21,758 bases of DNA from Ophiothrix spiculata (lineage: Eukaryota; Echinodermata; Ophiuroidea; Amphilepidida; Ophiotrichidae). Position numbers and translations under genes: made by a program. The stretch lies in NCBI GenBank assembly GCA_000969725.1, contig JXSR01S062480.1. The stretch is one strand, 5' to 3'. Positions 17,101 to 21,758 of this stretch are shown here, piece after piece. How positions within the stretch are numbered: the stretch's first letter is position 1; the number at the start of each line of letters is the position of its first letter. Below the pieces are notes generated by a model. It made no database searches and was not told the origin of the DNA. It saw nothing but the letters and a program-made list of their open reading frames with translations.

Positions 17101-19304
17101 GAAGACATTTCATACAAAAAATATAAAACCATAAGTCTAAAGGAATTTCCTCATCTCTTACACTTGGTAGGTCTTTTATTTATAGGCCTAATATGCTATT
17201 AATAATTGATTCATTTCAAATTAAATCCAATAAATCAGTCTCTTTCTTAGCAGTCTGTGCAGTTTTGATGGTAAAATAAAACGTGAAAAGGAAAAAAGTT
17301 TGACTTTCGTCTTAAGATGATTAATGAAAGTGTTATCCAGTATCTTAGGGTTTGCACAATTTGCTTCAAACGTTATGTCTTATGTTTTAAGACCATTCTG
17401 GGGTTTGCACAATTCTATAGTATTGTTTCAAACATGTCAATGTATCCGCATAATAATTTGCTATAAATCTGTGTACCCTGGTAAACCTAAACATGTATTT
17501 CTTTTATTCTATATAAATACATTACCATCCATGTCGTTCTCTGTGAACTTCCTTTCTGATTTTGTCATTTTTGCCTGAAAAAATAACAAATAAAACCATC
17601 ATAGTTATGAGAATCATGGGTCAAAATGCATGTTTTATTATTACGCCTATCATAATAGAGCTGAGTTCTTCAGTCTTGTTTTCTGGGGGTTTCAAAAGAA
17701 AAAAAAACATCTCGCTTCATCTTCTTATAGGGATACGCTGTGTCGATCATACCGTTTACTAAGAAAAAAACAACCCATAATCATGATAATCTTTGCATGT
17801 AAGATTTTTGACTTAAAATAAGTTGATAACAATTGTACTTCATTCATACCCATGAATTAAACTGATCTAGAACAGAAATTCTCGCAGATATAACGTCTTA
17901 TTTTAGAGCACTGAAACCTTTTGTCCAATTCTACGATTGTTAGATGTCACGGTGTACGAATAGGTCATCTAAAATTCTTCGTACCATGTCTAAATTACCG
18001 CGTGTCAGAAAAAACATGCAATCTATCTACAAGCGGCAAAAAAAGCGAAGGTATACTTAAACCTGTCAACAAATGTCTTATAATGTATTTTAAAGCTTTA
18101 GCCTGGTGACGTCATGGGAATTAAACTAAAATAAAGGGGGGGGGGGGCTGATGTCCATAATTTGGGAAGCGTGATTGCTCTGCAAATCAGACTAGCGAGC
18201 TAATCCACTCAATAAATGGTACATCGGTAGGAACAGATTAATATGCTGAATGTGTCAACTTTTCAGTTTTTGACCAAAATGTCTGATTTTGATCAAAGTA
18301 TCTGTTTCTTCACCTCGTCTTAGCCGTGTATTTTAAATACTTTGCTTGACGTACTTAATTGTAGGCCCCTAATAATGATCTTTAACCTCTGTCTGATTAA
18401 ACATATAATTTAAACAGAAGGTAAGATTCAGTCCAAAAATATTCAAAATATACATATTCCTGTATACCTTGATCTTTTTGAGCAAAATGTATGTTGAAAG
18501 AGAGTTCAGAGTAATTAGGCTAATGCTTTTAGGCCTACTCTGCCAAAACGCGGTCAACAAACCGGATGTATCAAATTCCGAACTGGTGAATAAGGTTCTC
18601 TTAAAAGTAATAATGGTCTTGTTTAGTCTTGATCAACACAGGTTTACAAATATCTGAATTGACATTGTTATTTGAATTCGATCAAAAGTCATACTTTATA
18701 AAGACAATGCCTTATCATATCTGCTTTGTGTAGACCTAATGACTAACACAACTAATCGTGTACCGTACATGCTCAATTAATCATATAGGCCTATCCCGGG
18801 GGCCTATCTGCAAAAAATCTTAATATTTCTCACCATTTTCAACACTTTTTTTCAATAGATTAATATTATTTTTGCATTTGAAACAAGAGGTGAGTAAATC
18901 AAAAATTGTTTTGTAAAGTTGCTTTGACAATTTGCGTTGTTTCGATGCATGGTGAAAATTTCATCGGGGCAAAAGTCATATCATCAAACTTTCATTATTT
19001 AGTAAATTACTAATTTCATCATTATGTAGACGCGTATGTCACGGTTACACTTTTTCATCCTAATTCTATTCAAATACAACTTCAAAACGGCTTAAGGCTG
19101 CTAACCAAACACAAGTAATTTGAAGCAAAATGAACAACTATTCATATAATAATTTATAATGATTTGTTTCATTAAAAAATTTTAACATTTTAGTAGGCCT
19201 AGATATAAACCTATGTTAAATCATACTAAAACACATCCAATGCAAAAATTAAAAAGCAAGCGTACTTTAGGACAAAAGAAGAGCAAAATCAGATATCTTA
19301 CCAT
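8026..19304 (-). CDS. Myosin essential light chain gene, MYL1/MYL6-like (multi-exon, last exon not placed)
   Basis: This gene encodes the essential (alkali) light chain that wraps the myosin heavy-chain neck and stiffens the lever arm. The coding segments are 19304-19302, 17574-17526, 13764-13624 or 13555-13415, 9813-9652 and 8103-8026. They join in frame at AG/GT borders into 144 residues plus one base. Family hallmarks are [10 protein letters not shown] in the first EF-hand lobe, LPMLKEIS in the linker, then [23 protein letters not shown] and [12 protein letters not shown] in the C-terminal lobe. These match essential light chains and not calmodulin or troponin C: the loops lack full calcium ligands and the [15 protein letters not shown] helix is diagnostic. 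Family members are about 150 residues, so only the last ~10 (normally like FVxxxLSG) are missing. Introns are 1.7, 3.8, 3.6 and 1.5 kb. Which MYL paralogue or tissue is meant cannot be told from this sequence. Confidence 0.93.
8656..9094. mobile_element. Large foldback: ~200-bp inverted arms with a further inverted module in the loop
   Basis: The left arm (8656-8861) and right arm (8912-9094) are reverse complements with about 85% visible identity. They share GAATACGCCAGT, AACTCCAATAGCTCCCTTCT, GCATTTCCATGTCAAT, ATAGTGTCACATTTGACTT and TTGTTAGATAAT in order. The 50-nt loop carries a third, inverted copy of the outer module (CAGTACAAWAAAACCCCAAC on the minus strand). No coding sequence is present. 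A transcript would form a long hairpin. Confidence 0.8.
9148..9200 (+). mobile_element. Fragment of a GCCCRTAGCCAG-type repeat
   Basis: AAGCCCATAGCCAGTGGATG, followed by CAAGGGGC, resembles AAGCCCGTAGCCAGGGGGAT at 15474. It is a related, truncated element end. Confidence 0.45.
9399..9475 (-). pseudogene. Decayed partial copy of exon 4, with a 51-bp frame-preserving remnant
   Basis: The minus strand here resembles the 3' half of exon 4 and its donor: GATGCTGAACTGAGACAT corresponds to GGAGCTGAACTCAGACAC, and both end CTCTAG before gtaggc. In the aligned frame the copy carries a TGA and short deletions in the DKEG loop, and VLTSL has become VPTPL, with two prolines in what should be a helix. 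Most of it is therefore decayed. However, 9449-9399 has an AG just before it and a GT just after it, is 51 nt long and is phase 1 to phase 1. It would encode [17 protein letters not shown] if spliced in. This is probably a relic of a tandem exon duplication. Confidence 0.6.
9481..9626. repeat. Imperfect inverted repeat between exon 4 and its decayed copy
   Basis: The plus strand at 9482 (TTTATTCAGAGTCGGTCAAT) and the minus strand read from 9626 (TTTATTCAGAGCCTGTCAAT) match over about 45 bases at roughly 70%, extending through ATCG and TATA blocks. The two arms bracket about 55 bp. It may be a short foldback element, or a scar of the event that duplicated exon 4. Confidence 0.45.
9652..9813 (-). 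CDS. Essential light chain exon 4: linker and third EF-hand
   Basis: A 162-nt exon, acceptor attcacag and donor gtaggc, phase 1 to phase 1. After the split codon it encodes [38 protein letters not shown] and [16 protein letters not shown]. The segment [12 protein letters not shown] corresponds to the second EF-hand and central linker of the family, and [12 protein letters not shown] is the third loop. It holds Asp at position 1 and Glu at 12, but Gln and Ile at positions 5 and 7. Either exon 3 copy joins it in frame. A degraded copy of its 3' part lies about 200 bp downstream in gene order. Confidence 0.92.
9814..10877. other. Intron sequence, AT-rich, one small hairpin
   Basis: No coding exon was recognised. 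A short hairpin at about 10410-10440 pairs ATGATGGTG with CACCATCAT. An unbroken frame at 10655-11008 has no recognisable domain and is treated as chance. Confidence 0.45.
10878..10958. mobile_element. 81-bp mariner-like hairpin MITE, TA target duplication
   Basis: The left end AGGGCCATTCAAAAAGTTTTG and the minus-strand right end TGGGTTGTTTAAAAAGTTTTG are inverted, with TA on both sides (10876-10877, 10959-10960). The end resembles that of the 1046-bp element at 1583-2628 (GGGTCATTCAAAAAGTT), so it is probably a small relative. Confidence 0.6.
11000..11120 (+). repeat. Low-complexity GATG/GGCG and (GGTA)n tracts
   Basis: GATT/GATG/GATC-type steps are followed by GGCGGGCGGGCGAG and, at about 11104, by GGTAGGTAGGTAGGTA. 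This is simple sequence with no gene. Confidence 0.6.
11121..12150. other. Intron sequence with one short inverted-repeat pair
   Basis: CTACTAAAATAATGGC at 11705-11720 and its exact complement at 11849-11864 form inverted ends about 160 bp apart, possibly a small MITE. No other feature was recognised. Confidence 0.4.
12151..12660 (+). repeat. Minisatellite, about 10 copies of a ~53-bp unit
   Basis: Each unit has AGCTTTTAGATCATTTTT, then AATTGCTATCTACTGAAG and ATAACGTAACTCTGT. Eight nearly full units of 51-55 bp are followed by two degenerate or shortened ones. GCTATCTACTGAAGA is the most conserved part and the T/A-rich tract the least. The array lies in the intron between exons 3B and 4, with the 103-bp element immediately to its right. 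There are no spacer-like unique segments, so it is not CRISPR-like. Confidence 0.92.
12683..12785. mobile_element. 103-bp MITE with exact 9-bp target duplication
   Basis: AATAATGTT occurs exactly on both sides (12674-12682 and 12786-12794). The ends are ACGCTGGTCCCC on the left and GTACGCTGGTACCC on the minus strand from the right. An inner stem CTTATGTC/GACATAAG strengthens the hairpin. Duplications of 8-10 bp suit hAT or Mutator-type transposases. Confidence 0.7.
12795..13414. other. Intron sequence immediately downstream of exon 3B, nothing recognised
   Basis: No further copy of the first EF-hand exon or other coding segment is seen here. The only simple sequence is a short A run near 13162. 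Confidence 0.5.
13415..13555 (-). CDS. Essential light chain exon 3B: first EF-hand, distal tandem copy
   Basis: A second, intact version of the first EF-hand exon, again exactly 141 nt and phase 1 to phase 1. It lies between acceptor attcacag and a consensus donor gtgagt. It encodes [19 protein letters not shown], then [12 protein letters not shown] and [16 protein letters not shown]. Compared with exon 3A, 33 of 47 residues are identical. The changes cluster in the second half of the loop and the start of the exiting helix (KIQSTQV against KVAYENL), plus Phe to Cys before RALGW. The last base is T, so the codon shared with exon 4 becomes TAC (Tyr) instead of Asp. Conserved reading frame, splice sites and protein-level similarity argue for use and against decay. 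Confidence 0.92.
13624..13764 (-). CDS. Essential light chain exon 3A: first EF-hand, proximal tandem copy
   Basis: A 141-nt exon between acceptor tctcag (preceded by a pyrimidine-rich ctccgtcgtctgtctc tract) and donor gtatat, entering and leaving in phase 1. It encodes [19 protein letters not shown], then [12 protein letters not shown] and [16 protein letters not shown]. This is the N-terminal EF-hand lobe; the loop is [12 protein letters not shown], ending in Asn where calcium-binding loops need Glu, so it is probably not a canonical calcium site, as is usual for essential light chains. Its last base is G, which makes the codon shared with exon 4 GAC (Asp). It pairs with exon 3B 68 nt downstream as an alternative exon. 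No stop or frameshift is present. Confidence 0.92.
13872..14958. mobile_element. Outer foldback element, split by an inner 803-bp element
   Basis: The left arm (13872-13979) and right arm (about 14836-14958) are reverse complements sharing ATGACACTC-AGAGG, GAAGGTCGACTCCAT, TGTC-GTT-TACTGA-ATTAAGG and TTTAACAA. The inner element at 14033-14835 lies between the arms. The left side also carries a second ATGACACT end (about 14015), so the locus has been rearranged. No protein is encoded. Confidence 0.6.
14033..14835. mobile_element. 803-bp inner element with TGGGCATTTTCACG ends and iterated GTCCTTCCGTTACC motifs
   Basis: TGGGCATTTTCACG (14033-14046) is exactly inverted at 14822-14835. AGTT flanks both sides if the ends are taken as GGGC, giving a possible 4-bp target duplication. 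Inside, GTCCTTCCGTTACC or GTCCTTCCGTGACC occurs at 14417-14430, 14431-14444 (head to tail), 14630-14643 and 14809-14822. No transposase is visible; frames of about 100 codons here have no recognised domain. The superfamily is unassigned. Confidence 0.65.
15225..15745. mobile_element. CCCGTAGCCAGG-type repeat, one inverted pair and one extra end
   Basis: AAGCCCGTAGCCAGGGGGAT with a nearby CGCACCCCC (15474-15513) faces AAATCCTGGCACCGGGCCTG (15716-15735), with GCGCACCCCCC at 15700-15711 and shared AAAGGTCCAC blocks inside. Another end, AAAATCCTGGCTACGGGC, lies at 15225-15242. These look like two adjacent or nested copies of one repeat family. Confidence 0.5.
15785..16198. mobile_element. 414-bp element with CACTGTAAATT ends, TA target duplication
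   Basis: The left CACTGTAAATT and its inverse AATTTACAGTG on the right are flanked by TA (15783-15784, 16199-16200). The interior is built of repeated AAACACT/AAACAT motifs. Two direct copies of CTAAACACTAGTTT, followed by TCCA and TTTCTAAACAT, lie at about 15982-16015 and 16153-16184. No coding sequence is present. Confidence 0.6.
16199..17525. other. Intron 2, with a GC-richer patch and a CArG-like site
   Basis: Most of this stretch is AT-rich and featureless. A less AT-rich patch at 16620-16860 contains CCATATAAGG at 16746-16755, which fits the SRF CArG consensus CC(A/T)6GG. It also contains an inverted repeat GAATGACC...GTCAGTCATTC around 16690-16723. No exon compatible with the phase-1 entry of exon 3A was established. 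Confidence 0.3.
17526..17574 (-). CDS. Essential light chain exon 2: short N-terminal extension
   Basis: A 49-nt exon bounded by acceptor tttcag and donor gtaatg on the minus strand. It encodes [16 protein letters not shown] plus one base, so it enters in phase 0 and leaves in phase 1. The charged N-terminus ahead of the first EF-hand corresponds to the short leader before EFKEAF in vertebrate light chains. There is no long proline/alanine-rich actin-binding extension of the vertebrate MLC1 kind, so this is the short, MLC3/MYL6-like form. The internal ATG (third codon) is a possible alternative start. One copy of a 371-bp direct repeat begins about 80 bp upstream of this exon in gene orientation. 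Confidence 0.85.
17654..18024 (+). repeat. Direct repeat copy 1 (371 bp)
   Basis: This segment matches 19780-20150 in the same orientation at roughly 80-85% with small gaps. Long identical blocks include GGATACGCTGTGTCGATCAT, TGTACTTCATTCATA, TACGAATAGGTCATCTAAA and GTGTCAGAAAAAACATGCAA. It begins about 80 bp upstream of exon 2 in gene orientation. No terminal inverted repeats or target duplications were seen. Confidence 0.85.
18025..19290. other. Intron 1, AT-rich, with a G12 run and TAGGCCTA sites
   Basis: There is a run of about 12 G near 18137 and three TAGGCCTA palindromes (18530-18537, 18786-18793, 19194-19201). No coding segment or element end was recognised. Confidence 0.5.
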
Positions 19305-19330
19305 TTTGAATGTTTGGTTATGTTCCTAAT
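19302..19330 (-). CDS. Essential light chain exon 1: start codon and end of the 5' UTR
   Basis: On the minus strand the context is AACATTCAAAATG followed directly by the donor gtaaga, so the exon contributes only the initiator Met and ends in phase 0. Exon 2 begins in phase 0 with GCA AAA ATG. A TAG lies in the same frame 24 bases upstream of this ATG, so translation cannot start further upstream in this frame. The 5' edge of the exon is unknown; the UTR probably continues beyond 19330. From memory, a first coding exon carrying only Met or a few residues is also seen in vertebrate MYL6-type genes. The alternative is that translation starts at the internal ATG of exon 2, which would remove three residues. 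I prefer this exon because the donor is strong and the phase fits. Confidence 0.6.
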
Positions 19331-19379
19331 CCACAGGAAAGAAAGACACAGAAAATAATCTCCACCGGGCTGGAAACCG

Positions 19380-19620
19380 TCTGACACGCGCAAATCACCA
19401 AGGATAAGAGAGAGCCAACATCAAGCTATGGCAAGAAACAGCCTTATCAATGACTTGTGAGGAATGCCCGGAATGCTGACACGAGCCATCTAGGGATGAG
19501 GCTATAGGTCAGACTATATCTCATCAGCATCAGATGGAGAGGGAACAAAACCCTCATTAATTATTCCTCTGCTCACATGTGAAGGTGAGGAGCAAAAGTA
19601 TGAGGGAAAATGTTTACAAA
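19380..19620 (-). promoter_or_regulatory. Probable promoter region upstream of exon 1 (E-boxes, no clear TATA)
   Basis: The stretch upstream of the start-codon exon is less AT-rich than its surroundings. It contains E-box motifs: CACATGTG at 19574-19581 and CAGATG at 19531-19536. E-boxes bind bHLH factors, including myogenic ones, which would suit a muscle light chain. They are short and common by chance, no TATA box or CArG box stands out, and the transcription start is unknown. Treat this as a location guess only. Confidence 0.22.
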
Positions 19621-19779
19621 AAATATTAAGGATGTAGGCCTATATGTATCGGGCCTAAAATAAAAAAAGCACAAATAAATACATTAGGCTTACTAATTAA
19701 AAAACATAAAGAACACATATTTAAAGACATTTTTTTATCAAATGTATAAGCTTACAAATTAATAGTAATGTAATAGTTA

Positions 19780-20150
19780 GATCTAAGCTTAGTTCTTTAG
19801 TCTTATTTTTTTTTTGCGGGGGGGGGGGTTAAAAGAAAAAAGACATATCGCTACATCTTCATATGGATACGCTGTGTCGATCATACCGTTCACTTAAAAA
19901 AATAACCTACAATCTTTGCATGTAAGATTTCAATTGACTTATAAAAAGTTGGTAAAAATTGTACTTCATTCATATCCATGAATTAAACTAATCTTGAAAA
20001 GAAATTTTCGCAGACATAACGTCTTATTTTTGAACATTGAACCCCTCTGTCCAATTTTATGATTATTATATGTCACGATGTACGAATAGGTCATCTAAAC
20101 AATTCTTCATATCATGTCTAATTACCGTGTGTCAGAAAAAACATGCAATA
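19780..20150 (+). repeat. Direct repeat copy 2 (371 bp)
   Basis: The partner of 17654-18024, about 2.13 kb away in the same orientation. It carries a longer poly-T/poly-G tract near 19808-19828. It lies about 480 bp upstream of exon 1 in gene orientation, so the two copies each sit on the 5' side of one of the first two exons. Confidence 0.85.
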
Positions 20151-20353
20151 TCTGCGTGAAAGGTTTTGGGCTTCACATATCATAACTCATGAAGTATTAA
20201 GCTTTATAATATAAAGTTTGTTTAACTTTCCACGATTTTATAATAACCAGCTATATTTTACAAGCGAAAACATTAATTTTCGTTAATACTGGACATTTTC
20301 TTGTTAAAATCAGCAACGTCACTGCCCGGTGTCACTGATACATACAGTGTTAA

Positions 20354-20393
20354 CATGGAAAAAAGAGATAAGATCTTATTTCTTTTTTCCATG
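20354..20393. repeat. 40-bp perfect-centre palindrome, no loop
   Basis: The sequence reads outward from AAGATCTT as CATGGAAAAAAGAGATAAGA against its complement, with a single mismatched pair (20367/20380). It lies just left of the GGTAACG repeat block and may be an element end or junction. Confidence 0.75.
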
Positions 20394-20419
20394 GTGTTAA
20401 TTTCACTTCTAAAATGATA

Positions 20420-20860
20420 GTGGGTGATTCCAAAGTAACGTTTGTGACCGAAAAATTTGAAAATTTCACTTTTAAATGGCCACAGAACCTAGCATAAACA
20501 TTATATCTACGAGTTTGTTGTTGATTATGGTGCTCACTGGTGGGATCAAGACATGCAGGTGTTTAAAGATTAAAATAATTTCCAAAATACTGAATAAAGT
20601 TCATGTAACGTTCGGTAACGTTTGTGACCTCGCACGGAAATGGTTTTTTGCTCCAAATGACTTCAAAGTAGAATTTCTCTGACATGTTAGCCAATTTTTT
20701 ATTGCGCTTTTCACAGATGATTGGTAACATATTTACAAATAGTTCATAAAAGTGGTAGGAAATTCTATCGTCAGGATTTCTTTAAATGCAATGTTTTGTT
20801 TGGTAACGTCTGGTAACGTTTGTGACATTTTGGTGTAACTTTTTGGTAACGTTTGTGACA
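20420..20860 (+). repeat. Block of iterated GGTAACGTTTGTGAC motifs, probable element remnant
   Basis: GTAACGTTTGTGAC occurs at 20435-20448, 20615-20628, 20813-20826 and 20846-20859, all on the plus strand. Shorter GGTAACGT-type copies lie near 20604 and 20802. The first copy is preceded by GGGTGATTCCAAA, giving an end that resembles GGGCATTTTCACGGTAACG of the 803-bp element. No matching inverted right end was found, so it is truncated or its end has diverged. Confidence 0.6.
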
Positions 20861-21758
20861 TTTTTGAATAAAAACATGTGCTCATTCATGCACGGGTAGA
20901 AAAAAAATTGAAAATTTCTGATTAGAAAATACTTTTCACATACCGAGTAACAAACGTATGACTGAAAACCTGCTCATATGGTCGAATAAAAAAGCTGATT
21001 TTTTGCTTGAAATAAAAAAAGGTTTAGTTTTCACTGGAATGAGCCTAGTGTTATTGGAGGAGAGAATTATATTATGGGCAAAGAACTAAAAGATCTGTGC
21101 GAGGAAAAATTGCTAAACATCGTTAATACGTAGAATATGTTAGAAATTGGATAAATACAAAATATATCTCCCAAAAAGAACATGTTTTGGCCTTAAATGC
21201 ATGGGGTTATGAGAAAACAAAGAGCAAGATTTTCTGAATATACACCCGTGTGAGTTTTTCTAGACTGATTTTAGCATTAAATTAGGCACTGCATAGGCAG
21301 GACGTGGCACATTAGTAGGTCTACCTGCCACTAAACTTTAGTGAAACTCATAATGATATCCATGATGTGGAAGGCAAAAGGTTTTTATATTTTGAACAAA
21401 AAGCCACAAATTAAAATCTATAGATCTGACCTGCTGTAAATAATGAGACTTATCGCATTAATGACATATGGCCTAACTTTGTAATATGAACAACACTGAT
21501 ATATAGTGATGAAATCTGCATGATTTTGATTTGATTTTTAAGTCATTGGCAGTGAATTTCTATGCAATGGGTGAGGGACAACAAAGAATTCTTATAGTAG
21601 CCTACACATTAAAATGTGTGTTGCTACTGATATTTATGTTAAAGAGGTTCCACTCTACTATAATTCAAGTGATCTCCACACCAAGATCCCCATAAGTTAA
21701 ATAAACACAAGACAACCGATAGCGCAGAAATAATTTAAGATGTATAGTTTAGAAAGTC
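20861..21758. other. AT-rich sequence upstream of the gene, nothing recognised
   Basis: No coding segment, tandem array or clear element terminus was found up to the window edge. Confidence 0.5.

Overview
This window reads as AT-rich, intron-rich animal nuclear DNA. A marine deuterostome invertebrate is most likely, probably an echinoderm or hemichordate. That placement is inference: it rests on the deuterostome-like light-chain protein, the dense short DNA transposons, the LINE remnant and the frequent TAGGCCTA octamers. Nothing bacterial is present: no operons, no ribosome binding sites and no long uninterrupted ORFs.

The one host gene I can support is a myosin essential light chain (MYL1/MYL6-type EF-hand protein) on the minus strand, spread over at least 11.3 kb. 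In transcript order the exons are: exon 1 (start codon only, ending at 19302), exon 2 (17526-17574), exon 3A (13624-13764), exon 3B (13415-13555), exon 4 (9652-9813) and exon 5 (8026-8103). All junctions have AG/GT sites and matching phases. Using one copy of exon 3, they encode 144 residues ending at NYE, about ten residues short of a full essential light chain. The last exon is not firmly located; a small candidate lies at 465-499.

The most notable feature is that exon 3, the first EF-hand exon, is present twice in tandem. Both copies are 141 bp, have the same phases and are separated by only 68 nt. Both are intact and encode 70% identical 47-residue segments whose differences cluster in the EF-hand loop. 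This looks like a pair of mutually exclusive exons giving two light-chain isoforms. Exon 4 also has a decayed partial copy just downstream (9399-9475). It retains a 51-bp, frame-preserving segment with AG and GT borders.

The rest is a mosaic of non-autonomous transposons and repeats. From left to right: a 226-bp element (150-375); a LINE reverse-transcriptase remnant (739-1120, minus); a possible Penelope-like remnant (1358-1486); a mariner-type long-inverted-repeat element (1583-2628); elements at 3800-4203 and about 4565-4734; a purine-rich alternating repeat (5351-5632); a Harbinger-like element (6110-6373); a tRNA-like SINE head (6484-6552); a TTAA-flanked element (6834-7411); a large foldback (8656-9094); an 81-bp mariner-like hairpin (10878-10958); a 53-bp minisatellite (12151-12660); a 103-bp element with 9-bp target duplication (12683-12785); a nested foldback (13872-14958); an element with TACACTGTAAATT ends (15785-16198); a 371-bp direct repeat (17654-18024 and 19780-20150); and a block of GGTAACGTTTGTGAC repeats (20420-20860).

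Most of these sit inside the introns of the light-chain gene. Two of them, at 14033-14835 and 20420-20860, share similar termini and iterated copies of a GGTAACG..GAC motif, which I cannot assign to a named family.
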